This document shows positions 1-8,675 of a DNA stretch of 64,000 nt, piece by piece. The notes under the pieces are model-generated. The model was given only the letters and a program-made list of their open reading frames with translations. It was not told the origin of the DNA and made no database searches. This DNA comes from Myroides fluvii (GTDB lineage Bacteria; Bacteroidota; Bacteroidia; Flavobacteriales; Flavobacteriaceae). Positions within the stretch are counted from its first letter, which is position 1, and each line of letters opens with the position of its first letter. Both the position numbers and the translations under genes were made by a program. The stretch lies in assembly GCF_009792295.1 (NCBI RefSeq), contig NZ_CP039934.1:1074501-1138500 (forward strand), given 5' to 3'.

Positions 1-2
1 CA

Positions 3-1865
3 GCGAAAGGAGAAACAACTACCCTAGGTCGAAATGGCAGCAACTATTCTGCAGCCTTACTCGCCAATTTCCTCCAAGCATCCGAATTGCAAAATTACAC
101 CCATGTTGATGGTATTTTTACCGCCAATCCAGATTGGGTTAAAAATGCACAAAAAATTGAGGAACTTCACTTTGATGATGCCAATGAGTTGGCGCATTTT
201 GGCGCTTCAATTTTACATGCAAAGACAATTCTTCCCTTGATAGAAAACAATATTCCCCTTCGCATTTTGAATACCTTAAACCCAACAAATACAGGAACAT
301 TAATTTCTGCTCGCCCTACAGTTACAGGAATTAAATCCATTTCTCTCCAATCTGATATTGCTTTAATCCAATTGGAAGGGCGCGGCTTATTGGGTATTGT
401 GGGTATTGACGCGCGTATTTTTACTGCACTTGCTCAAGCGGGGATTAGTGTAGGCGTGATTTCTCAAGGTTCTTCAGAACGCGGATTGGGGTTTACTGTA
501 GAACAACAAAAAGCAACACTCGCTGTAGAAGTCTTACAAAGGGAGTTCCACACTGAGTTTCAAACCAAAGATGTCGATAGCATCCAAATCTTGTCCGAAG
601 TAGCGATTCTCTCCATTATAGGACAGGATTTAAGTACGTTTGACCAACCCTATGCCGCCTTAGTAAAAAATAAAATCACCCCGATTCTATTTCACAACAC
701 CGTAACAGGTAAAAACGTGAGTTTAGTCGTTCGCCAGGAAGATGCAAAAAAGGCACTCCATGTGATTCACGGTCAAATTTTTGGAATTAGTAAAAAAATC
801 AACCTCGCTATTTTTGGCCACGGACTTGTAGGCGGTACGTTGATTGATCAAATTCTCACTGCTGCAACAGCGATTGCCACTAAAAAGAATATAGCCCTCC
901 ATATTTTCGCCATTGGAAATTCTAAAAAGGTGTGGTTGACAGAAACGGGAATCACGGCCAATTGGCGCCAAGATCTAGCGCAACATGGGGTTTCTTATGG
1001 TATAGAAGATGTGATTGCCTTTGCAAAAGACCATCACTTAGAAAACCTCATCGCCATAGATAACACGGCTTCTAAATCATTTATTGAGCACTATATCCCC
1101 TTGATTCAAGGAGGTTTTGATTTGATTTCCTCCAACAAGATCGCCAATACGGTTTCCTATTCTTTCTATCAAGCATTGCGAAAAGCGTTAAAAGAAAACC
1201 ATAAAGAATATTTATACGAGACTAATGTTGGCGCAGGATTACCCTTGATTGACACCATCAAACTCCTGCATTTATCTGGAGAGAATATTACGAAAATCAA
1301 AGGAATCTTTTCAGGTAGCTTGAGCTATATCTTCAATCAGTTTTCTGTACAAGACCAACCATTCAATACCATCGTACAACAAGCCATTGCCAAAGGATAT
1401 ACAGAACCTGATCCGAGAGAAGATTTATCTGGTAAAGATGTGGGACGCAAATTGCTCATCTTAGCTAGAGAATTAGACTTACAAAATGAATTAGAAGAAA
1501 TTCAAATTGAAAACTTAGTTCCTGTAGATTTACAAGCCATTGACACCGCAAATTTCCTCAAGCGATTAGAGGAATTAAACCCTTATTTTGAACAAATTAA
1601 AAAAGGATTACAACCGAATACAGTGTTGCGTTATGTAGGAGAATTATCTGGAGATTTACAGCAAGACAAAGGTATTTTAGAAACCAAATTAGTGGCTGTT
1701 CCCCTACATTCCGCCTTAGGTCAATTGCAAGGATCTGATAGTTTATTTGAAATCTATACCGAAAGTTATGGCGAAAACCCCATCATCATTCAAGGTGCAG
1801 GTGCAGGTGCTTCGGTTACAGCCAGAGGAGTTTTTGGCGATATTCTACGCCTCGCAGATAGATAA
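3..1865 (+). CDS. thrA: Bifunctional aspartokinase/homoserine dehydrogenase (5' end outside window)
   Basis: Catalyses the first (aspartate to aspartyl-phosphate) and third (aspartate semialdehyde to homoserine) steps of threonine/methionine synthesis in the cytoplasm. The reading frame is open from base 3, so the start lies upstream. The visible part opens with the aspartokinase signature TTLGRNGSNYSAA, followed by two ACT-type regulatory modules (roughly visible residues 115-265) and then homoserine dehydrogenase: a Rossmann motif GHGLVGGT, the ETNVGAGLP segment and GYTEPDPREDLSGKDVGRK. This kinase-ACT-dehydrogenase order is that of ThrA/MetL fusions. The ACT modules suggest end-product feedback, by family. 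ThrA versus MetL cannot be settled from the sequence alone. A hairpin terminator follows at 1961. Confidence 0.93.
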   Translation, partial: AKGETTTLGRNGSNYSAALLANFLQASELQNYTHVDGIFTANPDWVKNAQKIEELHFDDANELAHFGASILHAKTILPLIENNIPLRILNTLNPTNTGTLISARPTVTGIKSISLQSDIALIQLEGRGLLGIVGIDARIFTALAQAGISVGVISQGSSERGLGFTVEQQKATLAVEVLQREFHTEFQTKDVDSIQILSEVAILSIIGQDLSTFDQPYAALVKNKITPILFHNTVTGKNVSLVVRQEDAKKALHVIHGQIFGISKKINLAIFGHGLVGGTLIDQILTAATAIATKKNIALHIFAIGNSKKVWLTETGITANWRQDLAQHGVSYGIEDVIAFAKDHHLENLIAIDNTASKSFIEHYIPLIQGGFDLISSNKIANTVSYSFYQALRKALKENHKEYLYETNVGAGLPLIDTIKLLHLSGENITKIKGIFSGSLSYIFNQFSVQDQPFNTIVQQAIAKGYTEPDPREDLSGKDVGRKLLILARELDLQNELEEIQIENLVPVDLQAIDTANFLKRLEELNPYFEQIKKGLQPNTVLRYVGELSGDLQQDKGILETKLVAVPLHSALGQLQGSDSLFEIYTESYGENPIIIQGAGAGASVTARGVFGDILRLADR

Positions 1866-1960
1866 AAACGACTATTATTTACACTTATTTTATGGTTTAC
1901 CACGAAAGGATGGGCGTTCATTCGTCTTTTCTGGTTGTTGTTTATTCTATATTTCAAATA

Positions 1961-1996
1961 AAAATGTCCTTCGTATTGAATATTGAAGGACATTTT
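1961..1996. terminator. Bidirectional hairpin terminator between thrA and the convergent thioredoxin-like gene
   Basis: A perfect 12-bp stem, AAAATGTCCTTC pairing with GAAGGACATTTT, is flanked by A-rich and T-rich runs. It can therefore serve thrA on the plus strand and the convergent gene ending at 2004 on the minus strand. Confidence 0.8.
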
Positions 1997-2003
1997 TTAT
2001 TTA

Positions 2004-3122
2004 TTACTGCATCCATTCTTTTAGTATGTCACCAAAGTCTTCGGTATACCCTTCTAAAACGTTAACAAAATTCCCCTCAGGATCAAATAAAACATAATGC
2101 GGTGTTCCACGTTGTTTATACTTCGCTATAGCAAGATCCAAACGCCCCTTTTTATTCCAAAGTAAAACTCCTTTATTTCCCTTTAACTCGTAATACATAT
2201 CCATTGTTACAGGAAAATTATCAACATAGTACGTCACATAATCCATTTTCGCACTTAGTTCGTCAGCTACCTTGGCTGTTTGAGGTGCCGCTCGTTGACA
2301 ATATCCACAATGCATCGTTGAAAAATCTAGTAGTACATACTTTCCCTTAAAGTAGTCACTAAACTGTACGGTTTGTCCTTCTCTTGTCAGCGCAGTAAAA
2401 TTATAATACTTATCACCTACTTCTAGTGTTTTATAGTCAATTAATGTTTGAGAAAACTCAACTTCTTTCGTATTCTTATACTGTAGTTCAACTAAATCTA
2501 ACAACGTTTTCATTTGTTCTGTAGTATAACTTTCCATAGTAAATGGCAGCATAAATCGCCCATAAGCAGTATTGACATATTGTTTTAGGAATTCATAGTC
2601 ATTCTCTTCCACTTGCTTAAGGATTTTTTGCACCTTTCCCAAGGGTTCAACATTACTATAGTAAGCCAACGCAATACTGTCAGAAGAAATTCCCTTTTGC
2701 ATAAGATTCTGTGCTTCTACTTGCAATTGTTCTATCTCGTCATTGAATTTTTTATTGATAACGTAATTTTGATAACGAACACCATCATATTGAGAACCCA
2801 TTGCTTCAATATTATGAGGAAAATCACTTATTGATCCATCAATAGTAATCGATTCATTTCCTACAAAAAAACTAGTATAATAGGAATCTCCTACTTGTTC
2901 TACATACAAATAAATTGATGTTGGTGCCTCACTTAATTGCATTTCAACATTAAATTTCCCATCTTTTGCTTGAAACTCTATTTCCTCATTACCACTAGAT
3001 AGACTTAATTTGGCATCTTCAGTTAATCCCTTTAATTTTCCATTAAGATGTAATTTTTCTTGTGCTGAAGTTAACGTTGAAAGACCTAAAGCTAAAAACA
3101 AGAGTAGTATTTTTTTCATCAT
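2004..3122 (-). CDS. Secreted thiol-disulfide oxidoreductase with N-terminal DUF4369-like domain
   Basis: 372 aa. The N-terminus is a signal peptide ending near SAQ (about residue 20), so the protein is exported. Residues 22-110 look like the beta-rich DUF4369 module that precedes thioredoxin domains in Bacteroidota; the C-terminal third (about 235-372) is a TlpA/AhpC-like thioredoxin fold with the redox motif CGYC (C272, C275). By family such proteins reduce or exchange disulfides in the periplasm; the substrate is unknown. It stands alone, convergent to thrA with a shared terminator. The gene starts with two adjacent ATG codons; either could be used. Confidence 0.85.
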   Translation of the reverse strand: MMKKILLLFLALGLSTLTSAQEKLHLNGKLKGLTEDAKLSLSSGNEEIEFQAKDGKFNVEMQLSEAPTSIYLYVEQVGDSYYTSFFVGNESITIDGSISDFPHNIEAMGSQYDGVRYQNYVINKKFNDEIEQLQVEAQNLMQKGISSDSIALAYYSNVEPLGKVQKILKQVEENDYEFLKQYVNTAYGRFMLPFTMESYTTEQMKTLLDLVELQYKNTKEVEFSQTLIDYKTLEVGDKYYNFTALTREGQTVQFSDYFKGKYVLLDFSTMHCGYCQRAAPQTAKVADELSAKMDYVTYYVDNFPVTMDMYYELKGNKGVLLWNKKGRLDLAIAKYKQRGTPHYVLFDPEGNFVNVLEGYTEDFGDILKEWMQ

Positions 3123-3348
3123 TTAGTCATATTAAGATTTGGTTGACTTGCAATTTAACCTATTATCACTAATTATTAACTATAGCTTAAACACTTCTAA
3201 ACTATTTTTTTATTTCCTCCCTAAATCTAGTGATTTACCTCAAAAACCTACCTAACCTCCCCTTCTATATCTTTCTTTTTTATACCTTTAATACTTCTAA
3301 TTCGGAAGCATTACTAGATATAATCTCCTGATACTTAAATAAAACGCT

Positions 3349-4167
3349 ATGAAAAAAATATTATGCTACACCCTTATAGGAGTAATCTCCCTATTAACCT
3401 TAGCTTCTTGTGATCAAAAATACGACAGTGTAGCTGCTGAAAGTGCGAACTACCTCAACCTTTCTGATGCCAATTCGTCTCCTGCCAAAAATCTAGAAGT
3501 AGAGCAAGCTGTTGAGCGCAAAATCATCAAAGAAGGAACGATTCGCTTTGAAACTGCTGATGCTGCCGAAACGCGCAAGCAGATTACAGCAGCCTTAGCG
3601 ACCTACAAAGGTTATGTTTCACAAGATCAAGCGGAGACTTATGCGAGTCAATCGACTTATACCCTTACAGTACGCGTTCCTGCAGAAAGTTTCGAAAAAC
3701 TTTTGTCGGATATTACCACTGCTGCTAAAAAAGTAGAGAATCAAGACATTCGCGCATTGGATGTTACGGAAGAATTCATTGATGTAGAATCGCGTATTCA
3801 CACCAAAAAAGAGTTGGAAAATCGATACAAAGCCTTGTTGAGCAAAGCGAATAAAGTAGAAGAAATCTTATCCATTGAAAAGGAAATTGAAGCACTTCGC
3901 TCCGATATTGAATCCTATGAAGGGCGATTAAACTACTTAAAAAGCAGCGTGGCTTATAGTACGCTTACCGTAGTATTCTATGAAAAACAAACGAGTACAT
4001 CAACGTTCGGTTCTGAATTTACCACTGCCTTTGCAGAAGGATGGGACAACCTAGTTTCCTTCACCCTTGGGTTATTTTACATTTGGCCCTTCATCCTCAT
4101 CCTTTTAGGTGTATTATTTGTCGTTAGACGAAAACTCAAACGCAGAAAACTGCAAAAGAAGGAATAA
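3349..4167 (+). CDS. DUF4349 lipoprotein with C-terminal membrane anchor
   Basis: 272 aa. A lipoprotein signal peptide ends in LASC, making C20 or C21 the likely lipidated residue. The middle part (KEGTIRFETAD and the TLTVRVPAESFEKLL segment) matches the DUF4349 family, which has an alternating beta pattern followed by a helical stretch around residues 145-200 with heptad-like spacing (coiled coil). A single transmembrane helix near 235-258 is followed by a strongly basic tail (RRKLKRRKLQKKE). The function of DUF4349 is not established. It is monocistronic, with a palindromic terminator immediately downstream. Confidence 0.85.
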   Translation: MKKILCYTLIGVISLLTLASCDQKYDSVAAESANYLNLSDANSSPAKNLEVEQAVERKIIKEGTIRFETADAAETRKQITAALATYKGYVSQDQAETYASQSTYTLTVRVPAESFEKLLSDITTAAKKVENQDIRALDVTEEFIDVESRIHTKKELENRYKALLSKANKVEEILSIEKEIEALRSDIESYEGRLNYLKSSVAYSTLTVVFYEKQTSTSTFGSEFTTAFAEGWDNLVSFTLGLFYIWPFILILLGVLFVVRRKLKRRKLQKKE

Positions 4168-4216
4168 TTCTTCTTTATACAAATCAAGAATGAAACATTC
4201 ATAATCAATATACTAC

Positions 4217-4258
4217 AAAAAAATGAGCCGATTAGATAAGTTAATCGGCTCATTTTTT
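4217..4258. terminator. Hairpin after the DUF4349 gene, also first copy of a repeated palindrome
   Basis: The stem AAATGAGCCGATTA pairs with TAATCGGCTCATTT around a 7-base loop, with A and T runs on the two sides as expected of an intrinsic terminator. The same 11-bp arms with the same 7-base spacing recur 44 bp downstream over the Fic promoter, so this hairpin may also be a protein binding site. Confidence 0.7.
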
Positions 4259-4296
4259 ACGTATATTTGAGCCAATTAAGATTAATAATCGGCTCA
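4224..4296. promoter_or_regulatory. Two palindromes with the same arms, 44 bp apart, upstream of the first Fic gene
   Basis: Copy 1 is TGAGCCGATTA (4224-4234), seven bases, TAATCGGCTCA (4242-4252). Copy 2 is TGAGCCAATTA (4268-4278), seven bases, TAATCGGCTCA (4286-4296). The centres (4238 and 4282) are 44 bp apart, about four helical turns. Copy 2 starts inside the -7 element of the Fic promoter and ends on the A of the start codon. This is the geometry of a double operator. The Fic protein carries a C-terminal winged-helix-like region and is the obvious candidate binder, by inference. Confidence 0.55.
4262..4269 (+). promoter_or_regulatory. -7 promoter element of the first Fic gene
   Basis: TATATTTG matches the Bacteroidota -7 consensus TAnnTTTG exactly. 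It places the transcript start close to 4275 and leaves a very short leader before the ATG at 4296. No clear -33 element was seen. The element overlaps the left arm of the second palindrome. Confidence 0.55.
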
Positions 4297-5399
4297 TGAC
4301 TTACAATTGGCAACATCCAAACTGGCCCCATTTCACGTATGACACCACAGCAATTGATGCGTGTGTGTCTACTTTTACTTTGGCATTAGGAGAAGTTAAA
4401 GGCATCTTGGACATCTTACAAGAAGAAGAGAAAGAAGAAACTTTACTCCAATTTATGATTGATGAAGCGATTAAAACTTCCGAAATTGAAGGAGAATTTT
4501 ACAGTCGCCAAGACATTCTATCCTCCATAAAAAACAAAATTGGCTTAGCCACTCCCAAGCATTTAATCTTAGATAAACGAGCAGAAGGGATTAGTGAATT
4601 GATGATTGAAGTTCGCTCTAGTCATGACAAACCCTTATCAGAAATATTGCTTCAAACCTGGCATCGTATTTTATTTGCTCAATCCTTTCGCATAGAAGGA
4701 GGGCAATATAGACAAGGGGAACATCCTATGCAAATTGTATCGGGAGCTCATGGCAAGGAAACTATTCATTACGAAGCACCTCCTTCGATACAGATTCATG
4801 AAGAAATGCAGCGTTTTGTTCAATGGTACAGTCAATATAGCATTGCGCCTTTGGATTTTAAAAGCGCCTTAATTAAAACAGCAATCTGTCATTTATATTT
4901 TGAATCTATTCACCCTTTTGAGGATGGCAATGGGCGAATTGGACGTGCTTTGGCTGAAAAGTGTCTGGCAGAATCATTTCCATTTCCGCTGGTTTTGAGT
5001 TTATCCAAAACAATTGAGAAAGATAAAAAGGTATATTATTCAAGTTTAAAAGAAGCTCAGCGTTCCCTGGACATTACAAACTGGATTATTTATTTCACTG
5101 GTATTATTGTCGAAGCACAACAACAAGCCAAGCAAACCATTCTTTTCACCATCAATAAAGCTCATTTTTTTAATCAGTATACATCCCAACTCAACGAGCG
5201 TCAACACAAAGTGATGCGCAAGATGTTTGATTTTGGTTTAGAGGATTTTACAGGAAGTCTATCGGCCAAGAAGTACCAATCGATGACCAAGACATCCAAA
5301 GCTACAGCTACTCGCGATTTACAAGACCTGGTAGAAAAAAAGATTCTTGTGGCAACAGGAGCAGGACGTTCCGTGCGTTACAACTTAAATGTACCTTAA
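4296..5399 (+). CDS. Fic family protein (class II, N-terminal inhibitory motif)
   Basis: 367 aa. The start is fixed by the N-terminal MTYNWQHPNWPHFTYD, typical of the DUF4172 module that opens these proteins. The Fic catalytic motif HPFEDGNGRIGR (206-217) is complete, with H206 as the catalytic histidine, so AMP transfer from ATP to a target hydroxyl is expected. The inhibitory helix motif TSEIEG (61-66) fits [S/T]xxxE[G/N] upstream of the Fic core, which makes it an auto-inhibited class II enzyme. The last ~75 residues look like a winged helix. No antitoxin gene is adjacent. Paired palindromes cover its promoter, suggesting autoregulation. Confidence 0.9.
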   Translation: MTYNWQHPNWPHFTYDTTAIDACVSTFTLALGEVKGILDILQEEEKEETLLQFMIDEAIKTSEIEGEFYSRQDILSSIKNKIGLATPKHLILDKRAEGISELMIEVRSSHDKPLSEILLQTWHRILFAQSFRIEGGQYRQGEHPMQIVSGAHGKETIHYEAPPSIQIHEEMQRFVQWYSQYSIAPLDFKSALIKTAICHLYFESIHPFEDGNGRIGRALAEKCLAESFPFPLVLSLSKTIEKDKKVYYSSLKEAQRSLDITNWIIYFTGIIVEAQQQAKQTILFTINKAHFFNQYTSQLNERQHKVMRKMFDFGLEDFTGSLSAKKYQSMTKTSKATATRDLQDLVEKKILVATGAGRSVRYNLNVP

Positions 5400-5471
5400 A
5401 TAATAAAACAGTGGCACATGCCTTTACCTGCTAAAAAAACGACAATTTAGCTATACTTTCACTTGCAAAAA

Positions 5472-5501
5472 TTGCACATATGTAAATATTACTTATTTTT
5501 G
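5472..5501 (+). promoter_or_regulatory. Promoter of the glutaryl-CoA dehydrogenase gene
   Basis: TTG at 5472-5474, then 19 bases, then TATTTTTG at 5494-5501. Both elements and the spacing fit the Bacteroidota sigma-A consensus (TTG, about 19 bases, TAnnTTTG). The ATG follows 29 bases later. Confidence 0.65.
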
Positions 5502-5530
5502 TTGTCACAACTGATAAACTTAAGAATATT

Positions 5531-6709
5531 ATGAAACCAGATTTATTTCAGGCGCCGGATTACTATCTTTTAGATGATTTGCTTACAGAAGAGCACAAAT
5601 TGATTCGCGATGCAGCGAGAGCATGGGTAAAAAAAGAAGTATCTCCAATTATAGAGGAATATGCTCAAAAAGCAGAATTTCCAAAACAAATCATCAAAGG
5701 TTTGGGTGAAATTGGAGGATTTGGTCCTTATATTCCAACAGAATACGGCGGAGCAGGATTAGACCAAATTTCATATGGTTTAATTATGCAAGAAATTGAA
5801 AGAGGTGATTCAGGTGTACGTTCAACATCATCTGTTCAGTCTTCTTTAGTTATGTATCCGATTTGGAAATACGGTAACGAAGAGCAACGCAACAAATATT
5901 TACCAAAATTAGCAACTGGAGAAATGATTGGTTGTTTTGGTTTAACTGAACCTGACCATGGTTCAAATCCAGGGGGATTGATTACCAATTTCAAAGATAT
6001 GGGCGATCACTACCTATTAAACGGAGCAAAAATGTGGATTTCGAATGCACCATTTGCTGATATTGCAGTGGTTTGGGCGAAAAACGAAGAAGGTAGAATT
6101 CACGGATTAATCGTTGAAAGAGGAATGGAAGGTTTCTCTACACCGGAAACACACAACAAATGGTCCTTAAGAGCATCTGCAACAGGAGAGCTTATTTTTG
6201 ATAACGTAAAAGTTCCGAAAGAAAACTTATTGCCAAACAAATCAGGATTAGGAGCACCACTAGGATGCTTAGACTCTGCGCGTTATGGAATTGCTTGGGG
6301 AGCTATTGGAGCAGCCATGGATTGTTATGATACTGCTTTGCGTTACTCACAAGAGCGCATTCAGTTTGACAAGCCAATTGGAGCAACTCAATTACAACAA
6401 AAGAAATTAGCTGAGATGATTACTGAAATCACAAAAGCGCAATTATTAACTTGGCGTTTAGGTGTTTTGAGAAACGAAGGAAGAGCGACAACCGCTCAGA
6501 TCTCTATGGCAAAACGCAACAACGTAGCGATGGCATTAGAAATTGCTCGTGATGCACGTCAAATGTTAGGAGGAATGGGTATCACAGGTGAGTATTCGAT
6601 TATGCGTCACATGATGAACCTTGAATCAGTTGTAACCTATGAAGGAACACACGATATCCACTTGTTAATTACAGGTATGGATGTAACTGGATTTCCAGCA
6701 TTCAAGTAG
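5531..6709 (+). CDS. gcdH: Acyl-CoA dehydrogenase, probably glutaryl-CoA dehydrogenase
   Basis: 392 aa, full length. It has the acyl-CoA dehydrogenase layout: helical N-domain, FAD-binding middle beta domain with CFGLTEPDHGSNPGG and WISNAPFADIAVVWA, and helical C-domain. The specific signature is TYEGTHDIHLLITG with E371 as the catalytic base, together with RSTSSVQSSLVM, whose Arg and Ser match the glutarate-binding residues of glutaryl-CoA dehydrogenases. The expected reaction is oxidative decarboxylation of glutaryl-CoA to crotonyl-CoA in lysine/tryptophan breakdown. It stands alone with its own promoter and terminator. Confidence 0.85.
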   Translation: MKPDLFQAPDYYLLDDLLTEEHKLIRDAARAWVKKEVSPIIEEYAQKAEFPKQIIKGLGEIGGFGPYIPTEYGGAGLDQISYGLIMQEIERGDSGVRSTSSVQSSLVMYPIWKYGNEEQRNKYLPKLATGEMIGCFGLTEPDHGSNPGGLITNFKDMGDHYLLNGAKMWISNAPFADIAVVWAKNEEGRIHGLIVERGMEGFSTPETHNKWSLRASATGELIFDNVKVPKENLLPNKSGLGAPLGCLDSARYGIAWGAIGAAMDCYDTALRYSQERIQFDKPIGATQLQQKKLAEMITEITKAQLLTWRLGVLRNEGRATTAQISMAKRNNVAMALEIARDARQMLGGMGITGEYSIMRHMMNLESVVTYEGTHDIHLLITGMDVTGFPAFK

Positions 6710-6744
6710 TCTAGCTTATAACAAAATAGATAAACTTTATATAA

Positions 6745-6776
6745 AGAGCTTCTCCTTACCGAGAAGCTTTTTTATT
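6745..6776 (+). terminator. Terminator after gcdH
   Basis: AGCTTCTC (6747-6754) pairs with GAGAAGCT (6761-6768) around a 6-base loop and is followed by a T-rich run. Confidence 0.75.
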
Positions 6777-6799
6777 TTTGCATAAATCTTTTAGTCATT

Positions 6800-7570
6800 A
6801 TGAATATTCAAACCGTTAATCAACTGATTACCCCAGAACGCCAAGCTCTATTGGAGCATCCTTTATACCAAAAAATCACAACCGTTACCCATTTGCAAAA
6901 CTTCATGGAAGGTCATGTCTATGCCGTATGGGATTTCATGTCTTTACTAAAAGCATTGCAGCAAAAACTAACCTGTACCACAACCCCGTGGTTTGCTTCT
7001 CCTTATCCACAGACGCGTTATTTAATTAATGAAATCGTCTTAGCCGAAGAATCGGACCTTGCGATGGATGGACAGCGTTTGAGTCATTTTGAGATGTATG
7101 TAGATGCCATGCAAGATGCCCAAGCCGATGTACAAACCGTTGGTGCTTTTTTACAGTCTTTACAAGAAGGAAAAACAATTGGTAAAGCGATTGATTTGTT
7201 GGATGTCGATCGAGATATCAAAAACTTCCTCACCTTTACTTTTGACGTCATTGCTCAAGGGAAGCCCCATGAAATTGCAGCCGCTTTTACTTTTGGTCGT
7301 GAAGATTTGATTCCAGCCATGTTTACCGAAATCTTAAAAGGGTTTCAACTTAACTTTCCCGAAACAGACTTATCCAAATTAATTTATTACTTTGAGCGTC
7401 ACATTGAATTAGATGGAGACGAGCACGGTCCGATGGCCATGCAAATGATTTCGGAATTATGTGGTTCTGATGAACAAAAATGGCAAGACGTTGTTCGCGT
7501 ATCCAAGGAAGCCTTAGTGAAGCGCTATGGCCTATGGAATGCAATTGAACGAACAATCGAAGCAAATTAA
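6800..7570 (+). CDS. DUF3050 protein (heme-oxygenase-like fold)
   Basis: 256 aa, cytoplasmic, no signal peptide. The sequence matches the DUF3050 family from end to end, including HVYAVWDFMSLLK, ETRYLINEIVL-like segment (here QTRYLINEIVLAEESD), and DGDEHGPMAMQMI. The conserved His and Glu residues resemble the helical, metal-binding heme-oxygenase-like superfamily; no activity is established. It ends 28 bp before an SDR gene on the same strand, so the two are probably co-transcribed and may act in one pathway. Confidence 0.85.
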   Translation: MNIQTVNQLITPERQALLEHPLYQKITTVTHLQNFMEGHVYAVWDFMSLLKALQQKLTCTTTPWFASPYPQTRYLINEIVLAEESDLAMDGQRLSHFEMYVDAMQDAQADVQTVGAFLQSLQEGKTIGKAIDLLDVDRDIKNFLTFTFDVIAQGKPHEIAAAFTFGREDLIPAMFTEILKGFQLNFPETDLSKLIYYFERHIELDGDEHGPMAMQMISELCGSDEQKWQDVVRVSKEALVKRYGLWNAIERTIEAN

Positions 7571-7598
7571 TTAATTCTATAAATAAAAACACAAAGCT

Positions 7599-8318
7599 AT
7601 GAATCCATTAAAAGGAAAAAATGCAATCATCACAGGCGGAGGAAGAGGTTTAGGAAAAGCCACTGCACTTGCCTTTGCACAAGAGGGAATTAACGTGGCC
7701 ATTACGGGTCGAAACGAAGAGCGTTTAAAACAAACGGTTGCTGAATTAACAGCTTTAGGTGTAAAAGCAACCTATGCTGTATTCGATGTGGTAGACAAAT
7801 CAGCCGTGCACACGGAAATCGCTAAAGTAATTGATTTCTTAGGTGGCATTGATATTTTAGTTAACAATGCGGGAATTTCTGAATTTGGGAAATTTGCGGA
7901 TATGCCTGCAGACCGTTGGGAGGAAATTTTACTGACCAACGTGATGGGCGTTTACAATGTAACGCGTGAAGTATTACCTCATTTACTTGCTAAAAATGAA
8001 GGAGACATTTTCAATGTAGCTTCAACGGCAGGATTAAATGGAAATCCAGCAACTTCGGCTTATTCAGCATCGAAATTTGCGGTTATCGGCCTATCAGAAT
8101 CCTTAATGAAAGAAGTTCGAAAAAACAATATTCGCGTGTGTACGTTAACACCGAGTACCATTGCATCCGATATGTCGATTGAATTAGGACTAACTGATGG
8201 TAATCCAGACCACATCTTACAACCCGAAGATTTTGCGGAATTGCTTGTGGCAACCCTAAAATTACCGAGAAGAGCGATGTTGAAAACCGCGTCTTTATGG
8301 ACAACAAACCCCGTATAG
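7599..8318 (+). CDS. SDR family oxidoreductase, 3-ketoacyl-(ACP) reductase-like
   Basis: 239 aa, a classical short-chain dehydrogenase. It has the NAD(P)-binding TGGGRGLG motif near residue 12, NNAG around 90, and the catalytic Ser with YSASK near 150. The Arg-rich nucleotide-binding loop TGRNEERL suggests NADPH preference. Annotated relatives are called FabG-like, but this is a single paralogue away from fatty-acid genes, so its substrate is open. It probably shares a transcript with the DUF3050 gene upstream and ends at a strong terminator. Confidence 0.85.
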   Translation: MNPLKGKNAIITGGGRGLGKATALAFAQEGINVAITGRNEERLKQTVAELTALGVKATYAVFDVVDKSAVHTEIAKVIDFLGGIDILVNNAGISEFGKFADMPADRWEEILLTNVMGVYNVTREVLPHLLAKNEGDIFNVASTAGLNGNPATSAYSASKFAVIGLSESLMKEVRKNNIRVCTLTPSTIASDMSIELGLTDGNPDHILQPEDFAELLVATLKLPRRAMLKTASLWTTNPV

Positions 8319-8330
8319 TATACAAGAAAA

Positions 8331-8365
8331 AAAAGCCTTAGTTAATGTAAACCAAGGCTTTTTTT
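8331..8365 (+). terminator. Terminator after the SDR gene
   Basis: AAAAGCCTT (8331-8339) pairs with AAGGCTTTT (8354-8362), followed by more T. The hairpin loop is 14 bases. Confidence 0.75.
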
Positions 8366-8387
8366 GTACTAAAATGATCTAATATTG

Positions 8388-8660
8388 TTATTTTCTAATG
8401 CTGTCATGACTCTGTGTTTCAACGCCATCATTCCCTAAGGTAAGGATATCTGTTGCAACAGCAGCATCACTTTCAGCTGCAATAGCAAGTTAACCGCGGT
8501 GTTTCGCTGCTGTACCTGCTACATAAATCCCTTGGGCAACAAGGTGATTCATATTTTTCAATTGAATGCTATTCTTTGAACCTTTTATTTGGCTGCGCTA
8601 CCTAAAATTTGTGCGCAGGAAACGCCAGAAACGCTCCACCAATAATTAAAACATCCTAAA
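8388..8660 (-). pseudogene. Remnant of a thioredoxin-reductase-like FAD oxidoreductase
   Basis: Reading the minus strand, a piece near 8655-8625 encodes DVLIIGGAF and, after a one-base frame change, SGVSCAQILGSAAK: the dinucleotide-binding N-terminus of an FAD-dependent oxidoreductase. About 250 residues are then missing, and another frame continues with HLVAQGIYVAGTAAKHRG, an in-frame stop at 8490-8492, and LAIAAESDAAVATDIL to a normal stop at 8388. The second piece is the C-terminal FAD-contacting end of the same family. So the gene lost its middle by deletion and then gained a frameshift and a stop. Nothing here can make the enzyme. Confidence 0.7.
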
Positions 8661-8675
8661 ACCAACACCGTTGAT

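Noticed and set aside
4217..4258. Reading the first palindrome purely as a terminator
   Set aside because: Its arms and spacer recur 44 bp away without a T run over the Fic promoter, so a terminator role alone does not explain it.
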